A stretch of DNA of 64,000 nucleotides from DATAZK01 sp965199805 (lineage in GTDB: Bacteria; Actinomycetota; Actinomycetes; Frankiales; Frankiaceae). The notes under the pieces were generated by a model, which saw only the letters and a program-made list of their open reading frames with translations, had not been told where the DNA came from and did not search any database. Shown piece by piece: positions 55,649 to 63,365 of the stretch. Within the stretch, counting starts at the first letter, position 1. Every line of letters begins with the position of its first letter. The stretch is from contig CBDATO010000003.1 of the NCBI GenBank assembly GCA_965199805.1, forward strand, positions 1,116,001-1,180,000, given 5' to 3'. The position numbers and the translations under genes are program-made.

Positions 55649-56056
55649 GTGCCGGCCGGCGACGCTACGAACATCACGGACCTTCGAGGTCCAGGCGGCC
55701 CCGGCTACTTCGGGCCCGGCCGGTCGATCGGTCTCGGCGAGGACGGCCTCTCGATCCTCCACGGAGTCGGCCCTCCGGACCCGCTCCTCGGCCGCCTCGG
55801 CGAGTTCTACGTCGAGAGCTCCCCCGCCGGCCTCGTGATCGCCATCTACGGCCCGAAGGCCGAGCCCGGTTGGGGACAGGCGACGCCGATGTCGGCCTCG
55901 ATCACGCCCGGCCCTGAAGGCCCGCCCGGCCCTCAAGGGCCCGCCGGCGGCCGGCGCTTCTACGGAGTCGGCCCTCCGCCCGTCTTGATCGTGGGCTCGA
56001 CGCTCGGCGACGAGTACCTCGACATCGCCTCGGGCGATCTCTACAACCTCGAATAG
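55649..56056 (+). CDS. Collagen-like minor structural protein 1
   Basis: A 135-residue protein with Gly-x-x stretches (GPGGPGYFGPG and GPEGPPGPQGPAGG) around a compact beta region, and an ending DEYLDIASGDLYNLE. It is probably a head or tail fibre component that trimerises through the collagen-like repeats. It follows element copy 1 and precedes two related genes, all between TerS and TerL. Confidence 0.75.
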   Translation: MPAGDATNITDLRGPGGPGYFGPGRSIGLGEDGLSILHGVGPPDPLLGRLGEFYVESSPAGLVIAIYGPKAEPGWGQATPMSASITPGPEGPPGPQGPAGGRRFYGVGPPPVLIVGSTLGDEYLDIASGDLYNLE

Positions 56057-56066
56057 GAGCGCCCCG

Positions 56067-56537
56067 ATGGCGTGGACTGCACAGGGAAACATCCGAGGCC
56101 CGCAGGGCGTCCAGGGCGTCAAGGGCGACACGGGGGCGACGGGCGCAAAGGGCGACACGGGCGCGGCCGGCGCGGTCGGCGTCACGCCTCGAGGACTCTG
56201 GAGCTCGCTCAACTCCTACAACGTCTCCGACCTCGTGACGTGGGGAGGCTCCTCGTACTGGTGTACGACCGCCCGCTCCGCCGGCCAGGCCCCGCCGACC
56301 GGGACCTCGGGTAATCCCGGCGTCGACGACACGGCCACCAATACCGGGTGGTCTCTCTTCGTGATGGAGGGCGCCAAGGGCGCCACGGGCGACACGGGCC
56401 CCGCCGGCGCGGGCTCGCAGGGCCCGCGCGGGACCGCGTGGTTCACGGGTAACGGCGCGCCCGGCACGATCTCCGGCTCCGCGGCGGGCGACCTCTACCT
56501 CGACCTCGCGACCGGCAACGTCTACACGCTGGTCTAG
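56067..56537 (+). CDS. Collagen-like minor structural protein 2
   Basis: 156 residues: an N-terminal Gly-x-x run (GPQGVQGVKGDTGATGAKGD), a carbohydrate-binding-module-like centre (LWSSLNSYNVSDLVTWGGSSYWC), a second Gly-x-x run and a C-terminal end DLYLDLATGNVYTLV. It shares the last motif with the preceding protein, so the two are paralogues. The centre resembles the ChiC/CBM5-12 fold, suggesting polysaccharide binding. Confidence 0.78.
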   Translation: MAWTAQGNIRGPQGVQGVKGDTGATGAKGDTGAAGAVGVTPRGLWSSLNSYNVSDLVTWGGSSYWCTTARSAGQAPPTGTSGNPGVDDTATNTGWSLFVMEGAKGATGDTGPAGAGSQGPRGTAWFTGNGAPGTISGSAAGDLYLDLATGNVYTLV

Positions 56538-56540
56538 GCG

Positions 56541-57038
56541 ATGGGTTGGGTCTACTCGGGACCGCTTCGCGGCCCGTACCCGGTCGGAGTGGTCGCTCGG
56601 AACGTCCTCGCCTCGACGACCGCAGCCGTGACTAACACGCCGACTCTCGCCGTGAAGACGACGGTCCAGCTTGACGCCTCGAGGTGTTACAAGCTCTGGA
56701 CCTCACAGGTCCTGATCGAATCGACCGCAGCCGGCGACTACGGGCAACTCCGCCTCGTGATGTCGGCCGTGAACGCGAATCTTCCCGCGGTCGGCGCCTC
56801 CGTCGCCGCCTCGACGCTTCTCGCGCTCGACAACGCGAAGATCGAGTCGGCCAACGTGGCCGCGACCACGGTCGGATGCGCCGTCGAGCTCAACGCTCCG
56901 GCGACCGGGACCTATCAACTCGGCGTCGCCTACTTCCGTAACTCCGGCTCGGGCTCCGTGAAGTTGAACCTCGCGGCCGGACGTTCGCTCTCGCTCGTGG
57001 TCGAAGACATCGGTCCGGCGGTAGCGGCCACTTCCTAG
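56541..57038 (+). CDS. Minor structural protein of collagen-like cluster
   Basis: A 165-residue, all-beta protein beginning MGWVYSGPLRGPYPVGVVAR, with an ALA/Thr/Val-rich jelly-roll-like pattern (LRLVMSAVNANLPAVGASVA and YQLGVAYFRNSGSG). It is the third gene of the set and probably a head-fibre or decoration domain. No family with certainty. Confidence 0.6.
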   Translation: MGWVYSGPLRGPYPVGVVARNVLASTTAAVTNTPTLAVKTTVQLDASRCYKLWTSQVLIESTAAGDYGQLRLVMSAVNANLPAVGASVAASTLLALDNAKIESANVAATTVGCAVELNAPATGTYQLGVAYFRNSGSGSVKLNLAAGRSLSLVVEDIGPAVAATS

Positions 57039-57045
57039 GAGATCC

Positions 57046-58632
57046 ATGCCGGCCGAGCTCACCTTCGACACGAAGCGGGCCGACCGGGCGCAGAACTTCA
57101 TCGAGCGCCTATGCGTTCACACGAAGGGCCCGTACGCCGGTAAGCCGTTCATCCTCGAGCCGTGGCAGCGGGACGAGATCGTCCGGCCGCTCTTCGGCGA
57201 GGTTCGCTTCGACGACCACTTCGAGGACTACGTCCGGCGCTACTCACTTGCCTGGATCGAGCTCGGCCGGAAGAACGGGAAGAGTGAGCTCCTCTCGGCG
57301 CTCGCCCTCTACGGCTTATGCGCGGACAAAGAGGAGAGCGCCGAGGTCTACGGCGCGGCGTGCGACCGGGATCAAGCGAGCCTCGTCTACAACGTCGCGA
57401 AGCGCATGGTCGAGCTCTCGCCGGTCCTGTCGAAGCGCCTCGTAGTCGTCGACTCTAAGAAGCGAATCATCGACCCGGCGACGAACTCCGTTTACCAGGT
57501 GATCGCCGCGGACGCCGGCGGCAACCTCGGACAGAACCCGTCGATGATCCTCTTCGACGAGGTCCTCACCCAACCGAACCGTGACCTATGGGACGCCCTC
57601 GAGACCGCCTTCGGCACGCGGACTCAACAGCTAATGGTCGCCGCCACGACCGCCGGCACGACCGGCGCGAAGTTCTGCCTCGAGGAGCACGACTACGGGA
57701 GCCGCGTCCTCGAGGCGCGGGCCCGCGGCGAGGAGATCGACCCGAGCCGCTTCGTCTTCATGCGGAACACGCCGGCGGACTCCGATTGGCGCGACGAGCG
57801 CAATTGGCACCACGCGAACCCGGCCCTCGGATCCTTCCTGAATATCAATACGCTTCGGAACGAGGCGCGGAAGGCCGAGATCAACCCGCGGGCTCAGAAT
57901 GCTTTCCGTCAATTCCGCTTGAATCAGTGGGTCTCGCAGTCGACCCGGTGGCTCGATATGGCGCTCTGGGATCAGAACTCCGAGGGCCCGATCGACCCGG
58001 AGGAGCTCTACGGGCACCGCGCGTACGGCGGCCTGGACCTCGCCTCGACGACCGACTTCGCCTCGTGGGGCGTCCTCTTCCCGACCGATGCCGGATACCG
58101 CTACCTCCCCCGCTTCTTCATCCCGCGGAGCATGGTCGAGAAGCGATCGAAGATGAGGGCCGAGCTCGAGCTCTGGGAGCGTGAAGGCTTCATCACCGTG
58201 ACCGAGGGCTCGACGATCAATTACGACACGATCGAGAAGCAGATTCTCGCGGACGCCGAGGCCTACGGCCTCCGTCACTTCGGCTACGACCCGCACAACG
58301 CGACCCAGCTAGTCGGCCACCTCGAGGACGCCGGCCTTACCGGGATCAAGATCCCTCAGTTTACGAGCCGGCTCAACGCTCCGACGAAAGAGGTCGAGCG
58401 CGCGGTCGGCTCGAAGAGCCTCGACCACGGCCGGAACCCGGTCCTCCGCTGGATGGCGGAGAACGTCCAGGTGAAGCAGGACGCGGACGGAAACATCCGC
58501 CCGTCGCGCGGCGACTCCGCGGACAAGATCGACGGGATCGCGGCCCTCGTGAATGCCGTATTCGCCGCTCTCGTGCCGACCGAGGACGACTCGCAAATCA
58601 CCGAGGTTATCAATCTCGAGGACTACCTATAG
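57046..58632 (+). CDS. Terminase large subunit (TerL)
   Basis: A 528-residue packaging ATPase-nuclease of the Terminase_1 family. FIERLCVHTKGPYAGKPF and ILEPWQRDEIVRPLFG are the adenine-binding region, IELGRKNGKSELLSALALYGL holds Walker A, SMILFDEVL Walker B, and VAATTAG the coupling motif. The C-terminal nuclease domain has GGLDLASTTDFASWGVL with metal-binding Asp residues and HFGYDPHNATQL. ATG 57046. It powers DNA packaging into the prohead. Confidence 0.95.
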   Translation: MPAELTFDTKRADRAQNFIERLCVHTKGPYAGKPFILEPWQRDEIVRPLFGEVRFDDHFEDYVRRYSLAWIELGRKNGKSELLSALALYGLCADKEESAEVYGAACDRDQASLVYNVAKRMVELSPVLSKRLVVVDSKKRIIDPATNSVYQVIAADAGGNLGQNPSMILFDEVLTQPNRDLWDALETAFGTRTQQLMVAATTAGTTGAKFCLEEHDYGSRVLEARARGEEIDPSRFVFMRNTPADSDWRDERNWHHANPALGSFLNINTLRNEARKAEINPRAQNAFRQFRLNQWVSQSTRWLDMALWDQNSEGPIDPEELYGHRAYGGLDLASTTDFASWGVLFPTDAGYRYLPRFFIPRSMVEKRSKMRAELELWEREGFITVTEGSTINYDTIEKQILADAEAYGLRHFGYDPHNATQLVGHLEDAGLTGIKIPQFTSRLNAPTKEVERAVGSKSLDHGRNPVLRWMAENVQVKQDADGNIRPSRGDSADKIDGIAALVNAVFAALVPTEDDSQITEVINLEDYL

Positions 58633-58640
58633 GGGATCGA

Positions 58641-59816
58641 ATGCCGTTTTGGACCAGGCAACCGCCGAGCGAGGAGCGGGCCCTCGAGATGCCGGACGTG
58701 TACGGCGAAGCAATTCCCTCGAGGCTCGACACGCTCTCGGCGAAGGGCCTCTCCGAGACGCGCGCCCTCCAGATGATCGCCGTATGGTCATGCGTCTCGA
58801 TCATCGCCGATAACGTCGCCTCGCTCACGCTCGAGCAATTCAACGCGAGCAAGAGCTCGGCCCCGCTTCCGTCCCCGCCGTGGATCGAGAAGCCGAACGA
58901 CGAGATGACGCCAATCGACTTTTGGCACCGCGTCCTGTCGAGCCTACTCCTCAACGGGAACGCCTACATCTTCTATTCGATGGGGAGCACCACGCTCCAG
59001 GCGCTCTACCCGATCCACCCGAGCCTCGTGAACGTGACGCGCCGGCGCGGCCGGCTCGTATACGGGATCGGCGGGAAGGAGTACGACTCCTCCTCGATTA
59101 TCCACATTCGAGCGTTCACGGTCGCCGGCTCGGATGTTGGACTCTCTCCGATCGAGTACGCGCGACAGGCGATCGGCCTCGGCCTCACGGCGGAGGAGTT
59201 CGGCGCCCGCTTCTTCGATCAGGGAATCACGATGTCCGGCGTCATCGAGACGCCGAAGGACCTCACGGAGGCGCAAGCGCGCATCCTCGCGAAGACGTTC
59301 GGCGATATGCACACGGGGACGAAGAAGGCTCACCTCCCCGGCGTCATCACGAACGGCGGAGCGTGGAAGCAACTCTCGATCACGCCCGAGCAGGCGCAAT
59401 TCCTCGAGACTCGGCGCTTCCAAAAGCAGGAGATCGCGGCCCTCTTCCGGGTGCCGGCGTACCTCCTCGACCCGAGCGTCCAGTCCTCGTGGGGAACGGG
59501 CATCCAGGAGCAGAACCGCGCCTTCGTGCAATACACGCTGACGCCGTGGCTCGGCCGGATCGAGCAGGCCATCTCGGCCGCCCTCAACCCGCGCGCCCTG
59601 AAGGTCAAGTTCTCCACGAAGGCGCTACTCCGCGGCTCGACGCTCGAGCGATACCAGGCGTACGCCCTCGGGCTCACGAACAAGTGGCTCACCGTGAACG
59701 AGGTCCGCGCGGAAGAGGGCCTCGAGCCGCTCCCCGAAAAGGAGGCTCCGCCTCCCCCGCCGGCCGCAGACGATCCCGCCGATGACGGCGACCCACCGAA
59801 CGAAGGACTCGAGTAA
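58641..59816 (+). CDS. Portal protein, HK97 family
   Basis: A 391-residue HK97-type portal protein, with ALQMIAVWSCVSIIADNVASL near residues 49-69, HRVLSSLLLNGNAYI, YDSSSIIHIRAFTV and RFQKQEIAALFRVPAYLL. It forms the dodecameric ring at the capsid vertex. Its 3' end is Pro/Asp-rich. Stop and the start of the protease overlap by 1 nt (TAATG). Confidence 0.95.
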   Translation: MPFWTRQPPSEERALEMPDVYGEAIPSRLDTLSAKGLSETRALQMIAVWSCVSIIADNVASLTLEQFNASKSSAPLPSPPWIEKPNDEMTPIDFWHRVLSSLLLNGNAYIFYSMGSTTLQALYPIHPSLVNVTRRRGRLVYGIGGKEYDSSSIIHIRAFTVAGSDVGLSPIEYARQAIGLGLTAEEFGARFFDQGITMSGVIETPKDLTEAQARILAKTFGDMHTGTKKAHLPGVITNGGAWKQLSITPEQAQFLETRRFQKQEIAALFRVPAYLLDPSVQSSWGTGIQEQNRAFVQYTLTPWLGRIEQAISAALNPRALKVKFSTKALLRGSTLERYQAYALGLTNKWLTVNEVRAEEGLEPLPEKEAPPPPPAADDPADDGDPPNEGLE

Positions 59817-60508
59817 TGGCACGACCGACCGAGCGCCGGCGGATTACCAACCGCTTCGAGGTGCGCGCGCAGGGTGACTCGACCGTCGTCGAGGGTCACG
59901 CCGCGGTATGGAACACGCTCTCCCAGAACCTCGGAGGCTTCGTCGAGCAGGTCGCTCGAGGCGCCTTCACGAAGACGATCGCCGAGAGTGATGTCCGGGC
60001 TCTCGTGAATCACGACGAAAACCTCATCCTCGGGCGCAATACGGCCGGGACGCTGGATCTCGCCGAGGATAACTCCGGCCTCTACTACCGGGTGACCCTC
60101 GGCTCTCGCTCCTACGAGCGCGATCTAGCCGAGTCGATGGAGCGAGGCGACGTGAATCAATCGTCCTTCGCCTTCTCCGTCATCGAGGACGAGTGGGGAT
60201 ATTCCTCGCAGGACTTCCCGATGCGGACGCTGAAGGAGGTCCGGCTCTTCGACGTATCGCCCGTGACCTACCCGGCGTACCTCGACTCGGACTCCGGCCT
60301 CGCGAAGCGCGCCATCGCCCGGCTCGCCGAGAAGCGGGGCCTCGACCCGAACGCCGCGGTCGACCTCCGCGCCCTGATCGACGGTAGCGCCGTCGCTCCC
60401 ACTCCAGAAACTTCCGTGTCGGATGACGGGCCGGGTGCTCCCACCCACTCCGAACGGATCGGCCTTCAGGCCGAACTCGAGGCGAAGCGCCTCATCTCGG
60501 GCCGGTAG
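59816..60508 (+). CDS. Prohead serine protease, HK97 family
   Basis: A 230-residue U35-type protease. VEGHAAVWNTLSQNLGGFVE is followed by the catalytic His in ALVNHDENLILGRN and catalytic Ser in VNQSSFAFSV, and SPVTYPAYLDSDSGLAKR at the end of the fold. It cleaves the delta domain of the capsid protein during maturation. The C-terminal 50 residues are linker-like. Confidence 0.93.
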   Translation: MARPTERRRITNRFEVRAQGDSTVVEGHAAVWNTLSQNLGGFVEQVARGAFTKTIAESDVRALVNHDENLILGRNTAGTLDLAEDNSGLYYRVTLGSRSYERDLAESMERGDVNQSSFAFSVIEDEWGYSSQDFPMRTLKEVRLFDVSPVTYPAYLDSDSGLAKRAIARLAEKRGLDPNAAVDLRALIDGSAVAPTPETSVSDDGPGAPTHSERIGLQAELEAKRLISGR

Positions 60509-60560
60509 CCACTCCACCCGAGCGGCCGGCCTAGCGCCGGACCCGTCATTCACACATCCA

Positions 60561-60590
60561 GCCGACCGGCTCCCCGCCGGCCGGCCTTTT
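60561..60590 (+). terminator. Hairpin with T-run ahead of the capsid gene
   Basis: The arms GCCGACCGGC (60561-60570) and GCCGGCCGGC (60576-60585) pair with one mismatch and a TCCCC loop, and are followed by CTTTT. It lies in the 122-bp gap between protease and capsid genes. A sequence GCCTAG...CCGTCATTC just before it (about 60529-60551) resembles part B of the late element, perhaps a third, degenerate copy. Confidence 0.55.
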
Positions 60591-60630
60591 GGCGTGCGCG
60601 AAGCGTGCCAGAAAGGGGCTCCACTCCACC

Positions 60631-61881
60631 ATGAGTGCATACCTCAAGAGTCTGACCGAGCAGCGAGCTCGGGTATGGGAGGAGGCCAAGGGCCTTCTCG
60701 ACACGGCCGCCGGCGAGAAGCGCGAGCTCTCCGTCGACGAGCGGTCGAAGTACGACGGTCTGAATACCGCCCTGGACTCGATGGGCGCCGACATCCAGGC
60801 GTTCGCTGACCAGGAGGCGCGCGCCCTCGAGACCGCGCGCATCGTCGAGGGTCTCAACCTCTCCGCCGGCTCGGCCGCCGTGGAGCCCGAGGTCGATCTC
60901 GACTCCGAGCTCCGCTCCGTCCTGCTCGGCGAGAAGCGCGGGCTCGACGTGGAGACCGCCTCGCTCTGGACGCCCGAGGGCGTGCGACAGGCCGTCCCCG
61001 GCGCGCGTGAGTACCGCGCCAACGTGGAGGGCGTCGCGACCGCCGGTGGGAACACGGTTCCGGTCACCTTCGTCCGGCGCCTGCTCGAGCCGCTCTTCGC
61101 CGCGAGCTCGATCCTGACCTCGAACGCGACGATCCTGAACACGAGCTCCGGCGAGCCGATCAAGATCCCGCGGGTCTCGGCCTACTCGACCGCGGCAATG
61201 ATCGCCGAGGCGACCACGATGACGGTCTCCGATCCGGCCTTCGATCAGGTCAACCTCTCGGCGTACAAGTATTACGTCCTGAACGCGATCTCTCGGGAGC
61301 TCCTCGAGGACTCGGCCTTCGACATCGCCGGATTCGTCGCTCGTCAGGCAGGCCAGCGCCTCGGCCTGAAGATCGGCTCCGAGCTCGTCTCGGCGAACGG
61401 GACCGGGAAGCCTTTCGGCGTCCTCCAGGGGATCACCGCCGGCAAGACGGGCTCGACCGGAGTCGGCGGCACGCCGAACGGCGACGACCTCATCGACCTC
61501 TACTACTCCGTGGCCGCGCCCTACCGGGCGAACGCCTCGTGGGTCATGGCCGATGGCTCGATGGCCGCAATCCGGAAGCTGAAGGACACGACCGGGCAGT
61601 ACCTGTTCCAGCCCTCTCTCGTGGCCGGCACCCCGGACACGATCCTCGGCAAGCCGGTCTACTTCGATCCGTCGATGCCGGCGTACGGAGTGGGCGCGAA
61701 CGCGATCGCCTTCGGCGACCTGTCGACCTACTTCGTCCGGATCGTGAACGGGATCCGCTTCGAGGTCGACACGTCGGTCGGCTTTAAGGAGGACCTCGTC
61801 TACTACAAGACGGTCATGCGCGTCGACGGCGCGGCGACCGATGTGAACGCCATTAAGGCGTTCAAGGGCGCAGCGAGCTAG
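60631..61881 (+). CDS. Major capsid protein, HK97 fold
   Basis: A 416-residue HK97 capsid protein. The N-terminal ~110 residues form the charged, helical delta/scaffold domain that is removed by the protease. The core begins around VTFVRRLLEPLFAASSIL and includes RVSAYSTAAMIAEATTM, AISRELLEDSAFDIAGFV, ANGTGKPFGVLQGI and a C-terminal DTSVGFKEDLVYYKTVMRVD. ATG 60631 with AAGGGG upstream. A stable terminator follows. Confidence 0.96.
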   Translation: MSAYLKSLTEQRARVWEEAKGLLDTAAGEKRELSVDERSKYDGLNTALDSMGADIQAFADQEARALETARIVEGLNLSAGSAAVEPEVDLDSELRSVLLGEKRGLDVETASLWTPEGVRQAVPGAREYRANVEGVATAGGNTVPVTFVRRLLEPLFAASSILTSNATILNTSSGEPIKIPRVSAYSTAAMIAEATTMTVSDPAFDQVNLSAYKYYVLNAISRELLEDSAFDIAGFVARQAGQRLGLKIGSELVSANGTGKPFGVLQGITAGKTGSTGVGGTPNGDDLIDLYYSVAAPYRANASWVMADGSMAAIRKLKDTTGQYLFQPSLVAGTPDTILGKPVYFDPSMPAYGVGANAIAFGDLSTYFVRIVNGIRFEVDTSVGFKEDLVYYKTVMRVDGAATDVNAIKAFKGAAS

Positions 61882-61900
61882 TCCTCGCCCTCGCGTAACG

Positions 61901-61940
61901 GAGCGGCCGGTCTCTTCGGAGGCCGGCCGCTCTCCCCTTT
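61901..61940 (+). terminator. Strong TTCG-loop terminator after the capsid gene
   Basis: A 14-bp stem (61901-61914 with 61919-61932, one G-U) closed by a C(TTCG)G tetraloop and followed by CCCCTTTT. It would lower read-through and so keep the capsid transcript abundant relative to the connector genes. The next gene starts 18 nt after it. Confidence 0.85.
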
Positions 61941-61957
61941 TCGTCCGGGAGGACATC

Positions 61958-62815
61958 TTGACGACAGCAGATAGCGGAGCCGACTTCGAGCGGATCCTCC
62001 GAGGGTCGCCGGGACGCCTCTCCGTGACTTTCTACGACGACGAGGACGCGGTCGACGTAGGCCCCGTGGCCGTCACGGCTACCGGGCCCGCCGGCGCGGT
62101 CATCCTCTCCGGCGTCATCGCCGAGTCCGACAACGCCGGGACGTACGCGGTCACGCTCCCCGCGCAGGACAACCTAGGGCGCCTCGAGGTCACATGGACC
62201 TCGGCGACCCGCACCGCGACCACCTTCGCCGAGATCGCCGGCGGCTTTTACTTCTCCCTCGCCGCGGCTCGAGCTTCGGACGCCTCCCTCTCCAGCCCGG
62301 ACAAGTACCCGACCGCCCGCCTGAAGCGGGGCCGGGTCGAGGTCGAGGACGAGTTCGAGCGGATGTGCGGCGTCGCCTTCGTCCCCCGCTACGCCCGCGC
62401 CGTCTTCACACGGAACATCGGCGACCGGGTGGACTACCTCCTCCGGCCGGCACCGCGCCGGATCCTCGCCCTCACGGTCGACGGCGTCCCGCAGGAGCTC
62501 CCCTACCTCGCCGGCCTCCGGCTCGACCCGTACGGCGCCCTCTCCGGGATCCAGAAGGGCGGGAGCCTCGTCCTCGAGTACGAGCACGGCTTCGACGCTC
62601 CGCCTCCGGACCTCCGGCGGGCGGCCCTCACCCGGCTCCGCTACAACCTGTTGAGCGACCACGGAGGCGTGCCTGACCGCGCGACAGGCTTTACCTCGGC
62701 CGAGGGCGGGACCTACACGCTCGCCACGGCCGGCCGCGCCGGCTATCACACGGGGATCCCCGAGGTCGACGAGGTCCTCGATGCGTACTCCTACCGGATC
62801 CCTGGAGTCGCGTAA
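61958..62815 (+). CDS. Head-tail connector protein with N-terminal Ig-like domain
   Basis: A 285-residue protein. Residues 1-90 are a beta-sandwich (PGRLSVTFYDDEDAVDVGPV) and residues 95-220 resemble gp6-like adaptor domains (helical, with RVEVEDEFERMCGVAFVPRYA). TTG 61958 is selected because CGGGAGGA lies directly upstream. It likely joins the portal to the tail. Its stop and the next start overlap by 1 nt. Confidence 0.75.
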   Translation: MTTADSGADFERILRGSPGRLSVTFYDDEDAVDVGPVAVTATGPAGAVILSGVIAESDNAGTYAVTLPAQDNLGRLEVTWTSATRTATTFAEIAGGFYFSLAAARASDASLSSPDKYPTARLKRGRVEVEDEFERMCGVAFVPRYARAVFTRNIGDRVDYLLRPAPRRILALTVDGVPQELPYLAGLRLDPYGALSGIQKGGSLVLEYEHGFDAPPPDLRRAALTRLRYNLLSDHGGVPDRATGFTSAEGGTYTLATAGRAGYHTGIPEVDEVLDAYSYRIPGVA

Positions 62816-63255
62816 TGCTGATCTCTACGGCGCTCCCATTCAAGGCGTGGGCGCTCGAGCAGATCCGAGCCATACCGGAGCTCGAGGGCGTGCAGATCAC
62901 ATGGGGATGGCCGGGCCGGAGCATCGAGTCCGAGTGGCTGATGCTCGGCGCGATCGAGTGGACGGATGAGTCGTGGACAGCAGTCGGCGCTCGAGGTCGC
63001 GAGGAGATCTACAACGTCTCCCTAATCGTGAACGTCCGGCGCCCCGGCGATTCGGACGAGGCCGCGCAAACCCGCGTAGCCGAGCTCCTCGGCCACGTCG
63101 AGACATGGCTCCGGGCGAACGCCCTACCGGCGACCGCGATCGGGGCCCGCGCCCTGACGGTCGAGATGATCCCGCGGAATCTCCGCTCCGCGCCGTTCGA
63201 CGGCGGGATCGAGGCGCAAGCCGAAGTAGACGTGTCGGTCAAGGCGCGCATCTAG
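62815..63255 (+). CDS. Phage head-tail joining / tail terminator candidate
   Basis: A 146-residue alpha/beta protein with a helical first part (FKAWALEQIRAIPELEG), and beta strands through EIYNVSLIVNVRRPGDSDEA and EAQAEVDVSVKARI. It lies between the connector and the tail tube gene, the usual place for neck and tail terminator genes. The name is positional. Confidence 0.65.
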   Translation: MLISTALPFKAWALEQIRAIPELEGVQITWGWPGRSIESEWLMLGAIEWTDESWTAVGARGREEIYNVSLIVNVRRPGDSDEAAQTRVAELLGHVETWLRANALPATAIGARALTVEMIPRNLRSAPFDGGIEAQAEVDVSVKARI

Positions 63256-63269
63256 CACGCACGCAATTT

Positions 63270-63353
63270 CTACGGGGCCTAGAAACTCCGCTAACAAGAT
63301 CGAATGCTCCCTAGGTGTCATCGCCTAGGCGGGCGGTCATACTGTCGTTCGGA
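63270..63353 (+). promoter_or_regulatory. Late intergenic element, copy 2
   Basis: Part A CTACGGGGCCTAGAAACTC (63270-63288) and part B with CATCGCCTAGG (63319-63329) and ACTGTCGTTCGGA (63341-63353), then AGGAG. The GTG of the tail tube gene follows at 63366. The layout copies that at 55559. Confidence 0.6.
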
Positions 63354-63365
63354 AGGAGCTAGGCC

